The notes under the pieces are model-generated. The model was not told where the DNA came from, did no database searches, and was given only the letters and a program-made list of their open reading frames with translations. Positions 52,884 through 61,816 of a stretch of 64,000 bases of DNA are shown here, piece by piece. The DNA comes from JALEFZ01 sp039817415 (GTDB taxonomy: Bacteria > Bacteroidota > Bacteroidia > J057): contig JBCBVV010000013.1 in the NCBI GenBank assembly GCA_039817415.1, positions 92,015 to 156,014 of the forward strand. Reading direction: 5' to 3'. Both the position numbers and the translations under genes were made by a program. Each line of letters starts with the position of its first letter. The stretch's first letter is position 1.

Positions 52884-53126
52884 CTAATCTTTAGAAGGCT
52901 TGGGGGCTTGAGTAGGTAGGATTTGAAGGATAGCAAGTCGGATGAGTAAAACATAGGGAAAGCCATGGAGCAGGAGATCAAAATAATCCTGAAGTCGCAT
53001 TCCATGCGCGCCCCCAGCAATCCACTTTATTTTGCCCCACAAATGTGGTTCTGGAAAAAAGGGTGCTAATCCCAAGGTCAGGCAAAGGATAATGACTATC
53101 CACCAATCGTTTATAATCTTCATCAT
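52884..53126 (-). CDS. Small conserved membrane protein
   Basis: The ~80-residue protein has two hydrophobic segments (WWIVIILCLTLGLAPFFP and LLLHGFPYVLLIRLAIL) around the conserved loop GKIKWIAGGAHGMRLQDYFD. I recognise the pattern as a short protein widespread in Bacteroidota but know no function. Starts at 53129 (TTG), 53126 and 53123 (ATG) are all possible. Its start codon lies directly after the U-tract of the trxA terminator, so it would be made only from read-through or from an internal promoter. Confidence 0.78.
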   Translation of the reverse strand: MMKIINDWWIVIILCLTLGLAPFFPEPHLWGKIKWIAGGAHGMRLQDYFDLLLHGFPYVLLIRLAILQILPTQAPKPSKD

Positions 53127-53127
53127 C

Positions 53128-53155
53128 AAAAAAGGGTGGACCTGAAATCCACCCT
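53128..53155 (-). terminator. trxA terminator abutting next start codon
   Basis: On the minus strand AGGGTGGA (53155-53148) pairs with TCCACCCT (53140-53133) around a seven-base loop and is followed by six Ts. It lies 13 bases past the thioredoxin stop and runs straight into the ATG of the small membrane protein gene. Confidence 0.82.
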
Positions 53156-53167
53156 ATATGTATTTTT

Positions 53168-53473
53168 TTAAGCGTACTGATCAATGACATTTACCAAGGC
53201 AGACTTGGGCAGCATTCCAGATTGTCTCCATTGCATTTTTCCATCTTTGAAGATCATAAAAGTAGGCACTCCCATGATCCCAAAATTTTCCGCGGCTGCC
53301 CTATTTTTGTCAATATCTACCTTGATGATGTGAGCTTTCTCGCCAACTTCCTCAGTAAGTTCTTTCAAAACTGGGCCCATAGCTTTACAGGGGCCACACC
53401 ACGTAGCATAAAAATCAACTAGGACTGGTTTGTCTCCATTGATTAATTCTTTAAAGCTCGCCTTCTTTTCCAT
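53168..53473 (-). CDS. trxA: Thioredoxin
   Basis: The ~101-residue protein is a classical thioredoxin with the active site ATWCGPCKAMGP, KVDIDKNRAAAENFGI and the cis-proline segment GVPTFMIFKDG. It reduces disulfides in the cytosol. I start at 53473 (MEKKASFKEL); an in-frame ATG at 53494 would add seven residues. It could supply electrons to the CysH-type reductase elsewhere in the window, although Fe-S type APS reductases vary in donor. A terminator follows directly. Confidence 0.94.
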   Translation of the reverse strand: MEKKASFKELINGDKPVLVDFYATWCGPCKAMGPVLKELTEEVGEKAHIIKVDIDKNRAAAENFGIMGVPTFMIFKDGKMQWRQSGMLPKSALVNVIDQYA

Positions 53474-53566
53474 ATGTACAAATTCGTTTAACATTTACGG
53501 TTTTTGCTTTTGTATGTACGATGTTCCATCATCAGAAGATCGCAAGGTAGCAGACAATTGGCCATT

Positions 53567-53956
53567 TTACTTCTCCACCATCATTCCCTGACTTTTCCAG
53601 GCAGTAATACCTCCTCTTAGGTCATATACTTGGAGAAATCCCATGCTTTGAAGTTTGGAGGCAGCATAGGCTGACCTTCCTCCAGAATGGCAATAAACAA
53701 AGACCGGCAGGTTGATATCTAATTGAGCTACCTCTTGGTTGAAGCTTCGGTTTCTAACATTGATGTTTTTGGCGCCTTGGATTTTTCCACTGGCATACTC
53801 TTCAGGTGTTCTTACATCCAGCAGAATATACTGTCCAGAGTTTTGCATAGCAGTCTGAAATTCCTTTGGTGGAAGAACCTTTGATGACTGTGCAGAACAG
53901 GCAATCGCCATAACAGACAATATCAGAAAGAAGAGTAGAGATTTAAAAGCCTTCAT
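53567..53956 (-). CDS. Rhodanese-like lipoprotein
   Basis: The ~129-residue protein has a lipoprotein signal peptide with lipobox AIAC and a single rhodanese domain with LLDVRTPEEYASGKIQGAKNINV and the active-site loop CHSGGRSAY. It should sit on the outer face of a membrane and may transfer sulfur or bind oxidised thiols. Starts at 53977 and 53962 are also open. It precedes trxA on the same strand by about 93 bases, a pairing that suggests a thiol-related role (inference). Confidence 0.86.
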   Translation of the reverse strand: MKAFKSLLFFLILSVMAIACSAQSSKVLPPKEFQTAMQNSGQYILLDVRTPEEYASGKIQGAKNINVRNRSFNQEVAQLDINLPVFVYCHSGGRSAYAASKLQSMGFLQVYDLRGGITAWKSQGMMVEK

Positions 53957-54209
53957 GATCATTATATTTGTTTGCATAGATACAATTTATTGGAGTACCT
54001 AAAGTAACAAGAGTTACACTTCAACTCAAGGGATCATAGTTTTCCTACAGGGGTGGTAGGGTGACATATCCATTTCTATCGCATCTAATACCCAAGCTGA
54101 TTATATTAATTAATCAGGACATTCGTACTTATTAAAGTAAATCCTTAGTTTTATATCTGTGATATTCAGGCAACAAAGCTAAGCTCCATAATCAATCGAT
54201 TCTACCACC

Positions 54210-57200
54210 ATGAAGTTTTTGATGTTCCAGGATGGCCCTTCAGGCGCATTCTCTTTCCAGCTAGTGGACGACAGCAATAATCCTTTGCTCAATAGTCCAA
54301 ATTATCCAGACAGGGATGCTTGTACGTCAGCTATTAGAGCTAGCATTGAGGCGATTAGAGAAGAAGGGCAGATCACTACAACATCTAATGGAGATGATTC
54401 ATTTATCGTCCTAAATGATGAGGGCGGGAATGAATTGATGAGAAGTTACTCCTTTGACGAGAGGGAGCAGGCTGAAAGCTCCATTGAGAAGATGATCCAG
54501 GATGCTAATGCTGTATCGGACTTTGAGGTAAGCTTTTCCCAAACTGCTCCTTTGGTGAGCCTTCGGGCAATTGGAGATGTGGACTATGCTAAGTTTTACG
54601 ATTTTACCATGGGATCACATTCAGGCGAGCCTGGTTTTGATTCTTATCAAAGTGAAAAAGACGAGCAATTTTACTTCCTATTTAATGACAGCCAAGGACA
54701 GCCCATCCTGTTTAGCCGCTCTTTCCCCACGATGGGTAAAAGAGATGGCCGCATCCGGATGATCATTAAAAATGCTCCTCATGCAAAGAGATATGGAAGG
54801 ATGGAAAGTGATGGTAAGCCATTCTTCATCATAAAGGCAACAAATGGCACTGAAATAGGCAGATCAAAAACATTTGGAAGTGAGAAGGAAATGGATGAAG
54901 CTATTGCCTATTTGATGGCTGAAGCTCCAACCTTTGCTGCCAAATATCCTGCACCCGAAAAAAGAAAAAGAACCGTCAATGAATACGATCTGAGCCAACC
55001 TTCAACTTCAGGAGAGAAAGGCTTCGATGCTTTCAGGAGCGAAAAAAATAAACTCTACTATTTTCATTTTAACAATGATCAAGGTGAGCCCCTTCTATTT
55101 TCGGAAAGCTATTCATCTAGTAGATCCAGAAATAATGGAATAGCTACCGTAATTAGAAATTCGGTCATTCGTGAGAGATTTGAGGTGAAGGATGACGGAG
55201 ACCAAAAATATGTAAGCTTGAAAGCTGGAAATAGACAGGAAATATCCAGGTCTAAAAATCTAGCTACCCAAACTGAAGCCGAAGAGTTAATCGAGTACTT
55301 CTTCCAAAATATTCCTTCCTATGCAGAGGAATTCAATGTGAGTCTGCCACAGACTGAAACCTTCAATATTAACATCGGCTCTAATAATAGAGCGATGATG
55401 GGAGGAGTTACCAATGCTGGGGGGGAAGAGGATTATGATCTCACCCAAGCTTCACCAGATGGAAAGCCTGGTTTTGAGGCTTTTTTCAGCGATAAGCACA
55501 ATCAGAACTATTTCCACTTTAATGGAGCTGATGGTACTCCTTTATTCTTCTCTGAAGGCTATCAGGTTGATAAATCCAGGGACAATGGAATCAAATCTGT
55601 GATCAAGAACTCAGTCGTTGAAGATCACTTTGCCATAAAAGAGGATTCCAATGGGAAATATTTCACGCTCAGGGCTGGAAATTATCAGGAAATTGGCCGA
55701 TCACGCTATTTTGAAACAGATGAAGAGCTACAAGAAGCTCTTGCTTATTTCCAAAGGAATGCACATAAATCTGCTGATGAATATGGTGTTGAAGTAGATG
55801 TGCCAGATCACCTGCGCGATAAGGCTATGGCAAGATCTCTTTCTGCAAGCGATGATAATGACTACGATCTGACCCAGCCTTCTACCTCTGGTAAAGGAGG
55901 ATTTGAAGCCTTCAAGAGCGATAAACATAATGCCTACTATTTCCATTTCAACGATGAAAATGGTGATCCATATTTCTATTCAGAAGGATATAAGGTTGAT
56001 AAATCGAGAGACAACGGAATAAAGTCCGTGATTAAAAATTCCCTAGTAGATGATCATTTTGCCGTTAAACAAGACGACCAAGGTTGGTATTACACCTTGA
56101 GAGCTGGGAATTACCAAGAGATTGGTCGCTCGAAGTATTTCACCAGTGAGGAGGAGGCAAAAGAATCGCTAGGACAACTCCAAAAATCAGCTCATCAATC
56201 AGCTGCTGAATTTGGGGTGGAAGTAGAGGTGCCCGCCCATTTGCAAGCAAGGTCCTTTGCTGGAGGAGTGTCCTCTGGGCATGGTAAAGATGAATACGAC
56301 TTAACTCAAGCTTCTACAACAGGGAAAGCGGGATTTGATCCCTTCTTTAGTGATAAGCATGATGCCCATTTCTTCCACTTTAATGAAAAAGATGGAGAAC
56401 CCATGTTTTTCTCGGAAGGATACACGAACGACAAAGGACGAGACAATGGGATTGCTTCTGTCATCAAAAACTCTGTCATGGAGGAGCGATTTGAGCGAAG
56501 AGAAGAAAATGGTCAACATCACTTTAGGTTAAAAGCAGGAAATCATCAGGAAATAGGACGTTCCAAAGATTATGATTCTGCTGAGGAGATGGAAAATAGC
56601 TTGGCATGGTTTAAAGCCACAGCTGCTCAATATGCGAAGGAATACAATGTCGATTTGGCTGCAGCTGCTCCTTTTTGGGGATATGCCTCTACTGCGGGAC
56701 TTGGATCCTTATATGGGAAAAATGGAGAGAAGGAATCATTCGATACCTATTACGATCCAGCTACTGGGAAATATTACTGGGTTTATCTTGACAATGAAGG
56801 AAAACCTTTATTTGTAAGCCCAGGCTACTCTTCTGCGGGAGAAAGGGATGCTGCTGTAAAAGGGGCCATTGACAACATTGGTAACAAAGATCAATACGAA
56901 TTGGTCGAAGGGCCTGATGGCTGGCATTATGTATTAAGAGATGAGAATGGTGAAATCATTGCCAAATCTTCCGCTTTTGATGGCAAATCTGAGGCAGAAG
57001 GTAAAATGGACTGGTTGTTGAGTACAGCTCCAGCTCTTGCATTTGGCGGATATTCCTATGATTGGGCTACAGGAACCAGCAGTGAGCCTTTGTCTTCTGG
57101 TGGTGATGAGACTACTTTGGATGAGGATATTGCTTTAGGTGCACCTAATACCTATGAAGGATATCTTGACTTAGATTCATACAATGCACAAAGGGATAAA

Positions 57201-58895
57201 TCAGCACGTGGATTTGATAGCTGGCAAGATCCCAAAACAGGTAAGTTTTATTGGGCGTATTTGGACGGTGATGGAAATCCCTTCCTTGTAAGCCAAGGGT
57301 TCGACACAGCAGAAGCTAGAGATGCAGATGCCAGAGGCATCATGGATTATGTCTCAGAAGACGGTAACTACAAGCTGTTCAAGGCTCCAGATGGGACATT
57401 CTATTACGGTCTTTATGATGGAGATGGAAAGCTATTGGCTAAATCAGCTCCTTTCGAATCTAGCGAAAAAGCCAAGGCTAAGCTTAGCTGGCTCATGGCA
57501 GCCAGGCCAGCATTTGAATGGGGTGAATATGCACTAGATTGGGACAGCGGGCAAGCTGAATCTACTTCACCTATCTTGGAAAAACCTACTGAAATCCCTA
57601 CAGATACGGCTTCTCCTGTTGATGAGGAAGAGGAAAGAGGCCGTCCCTGGTGGTTGTGGTTACTGCTGGCTCTTCTCTTGTTATTGCTCCTGTTCTTCCT
57701 TCTACGTGGTTGTGAAGGCTCACCATTATATGTTGGAGGAGCAAAGAATAAGAAAAATATTGCGAAGGCTGAAAACATCCCACTAGGCGCAATGGGCACC
57801 CTTAACGATGCCTTGGAAGGTGGATTTATCAGCGAGGCGACTTGGGATTCCATCGTAAGAGGCAAATTGAAAAGACCTATTTCAGGATGGGAAGACAAGG
57901 TAGACTTTGACGCCTTGGTAAGTGCTGGTTTGATTACTGGTTCACAAGCAGATTCTGTGAAGAGGGGCTTATTAGATTGGAACTGGATGCAAATGAAACC
58001 AGAGAATTCAATTCTCGGTGGATTAGGAGGCTTGATTGCTGCTTACAATAATGGATACATTAGCCATGAGACTTTTCAGGGATTAAGAGATGGAACGCTT
58101 GATATAGATGATCTTGATCTAAAGGAGGTTCTTGATCTCGATAAACTCGTAGCAGGAGGTATCATTACGGCTGATGAAGCTGAGAAAATCAGAAATGGAA
58201 GCATGAGCTGGGATGATATCAAGGGGAAAATTATGTATGGTACACCCATTATTCAATTGGGTGGACTAGGAGACCTTGAGAAAGCCTTCCAAGACGGCAT
58301 CATAGACTCTTTGACCTATGAAGGAATTAAAAATGGTACGATAAGCCTTGATAATTTCGACTGGGCCAATAAGATCAACATGGATGCTGTGGTGAAAGCA
58401 GGCTACTTATCTCCTCTAAGAGCAAGAGAAATTGACAGCGGCCTATATGCTATCAATTGGGAAGATTTGTCAGTTACAAGGGTCCAAAGCGATTCTCCCA
58501 CTGAAGGTGCAATTGCCGAGGACACTACAGTAGCCAATGTCATTAATACTGCACTACCGACCTTCGGGCCCTATGAGTTCCAATACAAAAGCTCCGTGAT
58601 TGCCAAAAAAGATGATGACAATCTTAACAAGCTCGCTGAGTTTCTTAAAAGGAATTCAAAAATCAAGCTCAATATTACAGGTCATACAGATGGGGTAGGA
58701 GGTGATGCTTATAATTTGAAGCTAGGGCAAGACCGTGCAAATGCGATTGTATCAAGGTTAACTAGTCTTGGCGTAAGCCCATCACAGTTGAGTGCTAAAT
58801 CACTCGGCAAATCTGACCCAAGGGAAAGTAATACTACCGAATTTGGCCAAGCCAGAAACCGAAGAGCAGAAACAGTTCTTATGAGGGACAAATAG
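54210..58895 (+). CDS. Giant DUF1508-repeat protein with membrane helix and OmpA domain
   Basis: The 1561-residue protein has no signal peptide. It begins with eight bipartite DUF1508 (YegP)-like units starting near residues 1, 128, 258, 408, 551, 695, 842 and 1001. The central ones carry YDLTQ.S..GK.GF, YFHFN, a SEGY motif, DNGI.SVIKNS and AGN.QEIGRS. An acidic linker leads to one membrane helix (~1147-1167, WLLLALLLLLLLFFLL). Then come six short helical repeats (~1198-1420, SHOCT-like) and a C-terminal OmpA domain (~1450-1561) with NITGHTDGVGGDAYN and RNRRAETV. By topology the repeats could lie in the cytosol and the OmpA domain in the periplasm. Function is unknown. Confidence 0.85.
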   Translation: MKFLMFQDGPSGAFSFQLVDDSNNPLLNSPNYPDRDACTSAIRASIEAIREEGQITTTSNGDDSFIVLNDEGGNELMRSYSFDEREQAESSIEKMIQDANAVSDFEVSFSQTAPLVSLRAIGDVDYAKFYDFTMGSHSGEPGFDSYQSEKDEQFYFLFNDSQGQPILFSRSFPTMGKRDGRIRMIIKNAPHAKRYGRMESDGKPFFIIKATNGTEIGRSKTFGSEKEMDEAIAYLMAEAPTFAAKYPAPEKRKRTVNEYDLSQPSTSGEKGFDAFRSEKNKLYYFHFNNDQGEPLLFSESYSSSRSRNNGIATVIRNSVIRERFEVKDDGDQKYVSLKAGNRQEISRSKNLATQTEAEELIEYFFQNIPSYAEEFNVSLPQTETFNINIGSNNRAMMGGVTNAGGEEDYDLTQASPDGKPGFEAFFSDKHNQNYFHFNGADGTPLFFSEGYQVDKSRDNGIKSVIKNSVVEDHFAIKEDSNGKYFTLRAGNYQEIGRSRYFETDEELQEALAYFQRNAHKSADEYGVEVDVPDHLRDKAMARSLSASDDNDYDLTQPSTSGKGGFEAFKSDKHNAYYFHFNDENGDPYFYSEGYKVDKSRDNGIKSVIKNSLVDDHFAVKQDDQGWYYTLRAGNYQEIGRSKYFTSEEEAKESLGQLQKSAHQSAAEFGVEVEVPAHLQARSFAGGVSSGHGKDEYDLTQASTTGKAGFDPFFSDKHDAHFFHFNEKDGEPMFFSEGYTNDKGRDNGIASVIKNSVMEERFERREENGQHHFRLKAGNHQEIGRSKDYDSAEEMENSLAWFKATAAQYAKEYNVDLAAAAPFWGYASTAGLGSLYGKNGEKESFDTYYDPATGKYYWVYLDNEGKPLFVSPGYSSAGERDAAVKGAIDNIGNKDQYELVEGPDGWHYVLRDENGEIIAKSSAFDGKSEAEGKMDWLLSTAPALAFGGYSYDWATGTSSEPLSSGGDETTLDEDIALGAPNTYEGYLDLDSYNAQRDKSARGFDSWQDPKTGKFYWAYLDGDGNPFLVSQGFDTAEARDADARGIMDYVSEDGNYKLFKAPDGTFYYGLYDGDGKLLAKSAPFESSEKAKAKLSWLMAARPAFEWGEYALDWDSGQAESTSPILEKPTEIPTDTASPVDEEEERGRPWWLWLLLALLLLLLLFFLLRGCEGSPLYVGGAKNKKNIAKAENIPLGAMGTLNDALEGGFISEATWDSIVRGKLKRPISGWEDKVDFDALVSAGLITGSQADSVKRGLLDWNWMQMKPENSILGGLGGLIAAYNNGYISHETFQGLRDGTLDIDDLDLKEVLDLDKLVAGGIITADEAEKIRNGSMSWDDIKGKIMYGTPIIQLGGLGDLEKAFQDGIIDSLTYEGIKNGTISLDNFDWANKINMDAVVKAGYLSPLRAREIDSGLYAINWEDLSVTRVQSDSPTEGAIAEDTTVANVINTALPTFGPYEFQYKSSVIAKKDDDNLNKLAEFLKRNSKIKLNITGHTDGVGGDAYNLKLGQDRANAIVSRLTSLGVSPSQLSAKSLGKSDPRESNTTEFGQARNRRAETVLMRDK

Positions 58896-58913
58896 ACAAG
58901 GAATCGAATAAGT

Positions 58914-58950
58914 AAAACCCTGATCATATATCACATATGATCAGGGTTTT
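58914..58950. terminator. Bidirectional hairpin terminator
   Basis: AAAACCCTGATCATAT (58914-58929) pairs perfectly with its complement (58935-58950) over 16 bases with a five-base loop and A/T runs at the base. It lies between the giant gene and the convergent TolC gene. Confidence 0.92.
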
Positions 58951-58967
58951 ATGATGTATGAAGTTTC

Positions 58968-60425
58968 TTAGAATCCTATTACCTCAGGCAAAAGACCTGC
59001 TGTCCAAAGGGTTTTCAATTGAGTTACGTGAAATTTACGCTGCAAAACTATCAGTTTTTGTTGAGCGGAAATAAGCTTTTGCTCGCGGCTGTTAATGACA
59101 AATAAATCACTTTCACCTACCGAAAGCCGAGCTTCCTCAATTCTAAGTAGCCTCTCTAAGTTTTGGGTTAATTCCTCTTGTAATTCTAACTGGCCTTCAA
59201 GAGCTGCTAGCACCTGGATCTGGGCCTTGAGCTTATTGGTCAGATCAATTTCCTTTTGCTTCAGATTCAATTGCTCTGTTTCTAACTTAATATTGGCAAT
59301 ATCTACTTTCCCTCTAGCTTTTCTCATAAAAATAGGAAAGCTAGCTTCTAGACCCCATTTGTAGTTTTGATTCAGGTTAAGGTCCAAAATCTCCTGCATC
59401 TCAGCAGATTGACCCTGAGCTGGAAAGGCATCCTTACCTGTCAACATATTATAGTTGAGGTTTAGGGTCGGTTTTAATTGTTCTCTAGCTAATTTTCGAT
59501 CCACATCAAGCTGGTTGATCTTGGTGTTAGACAAGCGAAGGGCTGGATGGTCTTGAATAGCTAACAATCGCTGGTTGGTCGCACTGTAAAACACATCCCC
59601 AAAGCGTGAAAAGGAATCTAGATCCTCACTCAGCGAATCATTTTCTACATTTCTACCTTGTTCATTCCAGGTAAAGGCATTTAACAAAAGGCTTTGCTCC
59701 TGTCTTTCACCAATGGCCTGAAGGTTTTGTATAGAAAATTGCTTCCATTGGTTGTAGGCATCTAAGGTATCCGCAACAGCATAAGCGCCCTGCAAGTATC
59801 CCTCTCGAATGGCCTGAAACCTTACCAATGCTCTTCCCTCTGCTTCTGCAAGCCTCTTTTGAAGGGAAACTGTAGACTGAACATCCCAATAGGCCATGCC
59901 AGCCTGCCATAGCAAGTCATTTAGAAGGAGAATCTGCTTGATATCTCCCATTTCGATTCCGATTTGTGCTTGCCTAAGCTCCGCACGTTTAGGGTCAATC
60001 AGCAATCCATTCCCTAGCGGAACACTTACTCCTAAAACTCCCTGGCCTTGAGCAGGTATAGTCTCTCTATTATCCAGAAAAGAACCTTGATTCCACGTGT
60101 AGGCGCTTTTGACTTTGATACCTGTTCGAGTGGGGAGTTCGATTCCTATCTCACCTACGTCCCAGTAATTACTTCCTTCGTATTCCTTGTCATCGTAATC
60201 TCCATACAGGTTGGGATCAAAACTACCTCTTGCCTTCCTCAATTTGGCTTCAGCCATGTCAAGCTCTAAATCTGCTTGTCGGGAAAAAGGGTGAAAGGAA
60301 ACTACCCCACGCATGTACTGAATGAAGTTCCCGTCCGGAAGATTCGACTCTGTCTGTGCAAAAAGGGGAGTTCCTGATAGGGCAAAAAGGAACAGAAATA
60401 AATAAGGATGAACTTTTTTCATCAT
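58968..60425 (-). CDS. TolC-family outer-membrane channel
   Basis: The 485-residue protein has a signal peptide (LFLFLFALSGTPLFA) and the two-fold TolC repeat rich in long coiled helices, with LDMAEAKLRKARGSFDPNLYGDY, GVSVPLGNGLLIDPKR and IRREARLSVGES-type helices near the end (LRIEEARLSVGESDLF). It forms the trimeric outer-membrane exit duct of a tripartite exporter. Its start overlaps the stop of the HlyD gene by four bases (ATGA), so the two are coupled and it is the last gene of the operon. Confidence 0.9.
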   Translation of the reverse strand: MMKKVHPYLFLFLFALSGTPLFAQTESNLPDGNFIQYMRGVVSFHPFSRQADLELDMAEAKLRKARGSFDPNLYGDYDDKEYEGSNYWDVGEIGIELPTRTGIKVKSAYTWNQGSFLDNRETIPAQGQGVLGVSVPLGNGLLIDPKRAELRQAQIGIEMGDIKQILLLNDLLWQAGMAYWDVQSTVSLQKRLAEAEGRALVRFQAIREGYLQGAYAVADTLDAYNQWKQFSIQNLQAIGERQEQSLLLNAFTWNEQGRNVENDSLSEDLDSFSRFGDVFYSATNQRLLAIQDHPALRLSNTKINQLDVDRKLAREQLKPTLNLNYNMLTGKDAFPAQGQSAEMQEILDLNLNQNYKWGLEASFPIFMRKARGKVDIANIKLETEQLNLKQKEIDLTNKLKAQIQVLAALEGQLELQEELTQNLERLLRIEEARLSVGESDLFVINSREQKLISAQQKLIVLQRKFHVTQLKTLWTAGLLPEVIGF

Positions 60426-61813
60426 TTTTGTTGTAATCCAGTATCTTTTGTTTTTCCCTTAAAGGTGGAAGTCCTTCCTTCAGACGGCGGTCCATCATAG
60501 AAATTGGGTGGGAAGCCGTTTAACTGTCGCCAGATTTCAAACCATACCGGCACGTTGTTGAGGAGTACGAAAGCATTGACACCAGAACCAACAAGAAGCT
60601 CCTCTGGCCATTTGTCCTCTGGATCTTCAGAAATGAGGACTCTATATAGCCCATTGCTACTAATCTGGTTTTGAATAGCATATATTTTTCCGCCAAAGGT
60701 TCCGAAGTGCTCGCTTGGCCATCCTCCTCCAAAGGTTACGGCAGGCCAACCATCAAACTGAATTCGAACATTGCCCTCCTTTTTTATCAGAGGAATATCT
60801 ACAGGTCTGATATATACTTCTACAGCAAGCTCTGGCTTGATGGTACCAATCGTGACTACTGCTTCACCTTCTTTTACCGTTTCACCAATACCTGGTTTAA
60901 TCGCTTTGTTGATAAGTCCTTTTTGAGGTGCGACAATGTAGAGGAAGTCACGCCTCCTTTCCAGGTTTACTTCCTTATTTTTCATCTTGGTGATTTCAGT
61001 CTCTGTGTCGAATTTCGTCGATAGAACCGACTGCTTATCTGACTCATTTTTGGCCAGTTTCTCACTGTATTCATTACGAATTGAAATGATTTTCAAACGA
61101 GCGTTGGTGATTTGGATACGAGACTGTGCTACCTTATTTTTCTGTGAAATTAGCTTGGCACGTGCATCTTGTCGCTCTTTTTGCTTCTTTTCCAAATCTG
61201 TTCTTGAAGCTGCCCCAATAGTATCCACGAGTTGTCTCCAGCGAACCAATTGTACCTCTGCTACAGAATCAGATACTTGGGCAGCTACATAATCAAGGCT
61301 ATCGGCTTGTAACTTAAGGTAGGCCTGTTCTAGCTTGTTTTCTGCTTCACTGAGCTTGGCATCTCTAGATTCTATCAAAGCTTTTCTACCCATATCAAGC
61401 GCTCTTACCTTGTCTCCATATGCCTGAACAGCTCCACCTTTCAGGTCAATCTGCTGCTGAAGATTGCGAATTACGTTGGGGTCGAAGTAATCATCCTTAA
61501 TTTCCGAAAGGCGAAGGATGGTATCTCCCTTAGCTACGGTATCTCCTTCTGTTACAAACCACTTTTCAATTCGTCCAGCAACGGTTGAATGAATCTCTTG
61601 AGGTCTTTCGTCTGCCTGAAGAGTGGTTAGGTATCCGTTGGCATTGATATTTTGAGTCCATGGAAGGAACATAATGACCACACTTGCCAAGAATAAGCCT
61701 ACTAGCCAACTTCGAAGTAGAAAGGCAAGATTAGGTGTAAGTGTATTTTGGAAGGATTCGTATTGAGTTTGGTCTACCTTCCCCACTACCGAGTTATGTG
61801 AAATATTTAACAT
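60422..61813 (-). CDS. HlyD-family membrane fusion protein
   Basis: The 463-residue protein is the periplasmic adaptor of the exporter. It has one membrane helix (~35-55, LVGLFLASVVIMFLPW), a biotinyl/lipoyl half-motif (STVAGRIEKWFVTEGDTVAKGD), a long coiled-coil hairpin (~125-270, rich in Lys, Glu and Gln) and the second half with APQKGLINKAIKPGIGETVKEGE, followed by β-barrel domains. It starts three bases after the ABC gene ends and overlaps the TolC gene. Confidence 0.9.
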   Translation of the reverse strand: MLNISHNSVVGKVDQTQYESFQNTLTPNLAFLLRSWLVGLFLASVVIMFLPWTQNINANGYLTTLQADERPQEIHSTVAGRIEKWFVTEGDTVAKGDTILRLSEIKDDYFDPNVIRNLQQQIDLKGGAVQAYGDKVRALDMGRKALIESRDAKLSEAENKLEQAYLKLQADSLDYVAAQVSDSVAEVQLVRWRQLVDTIGAASRTDLEKKQKERQDARAKLISQKNKVAQSRIQITNARLKIISIRNEYSEKLAKNESDKQSVLSTKFDTETEITKMKNKEVNLERRRDFLYIVAPQKGLINKAIKPGIGETVKEGEAVVTIGTIKPELAVEVYIRPVDIPLIKKEGNVRIQFDGWPAVTFGGGWPSEHFGTFGGKIYAIQNQISSNGLYRVLISEDPEDKWPEELLVGSGVNAFVLLNNVPVWFEIWRQLNGFPPNFYDGPPSEGRTSTFKGKTKDTGLQQK

Positions 61814-61816
61814 GGA

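Noticed and set aside
54210..57250. CRISPR-like or DNA-level tandem repeats within the giant gene
   Set aside because: The similarity is at protein level with diverged codons; no short identical DNA repeats with regular spacers are present, here or elsewhere in the window.
57413..57898. 161-codon minus-strand frame inside the giant gene
   Set aside because: It is antisense to a well-supported coding region and has Ser/Pro-rich shadow composition with no family signature.
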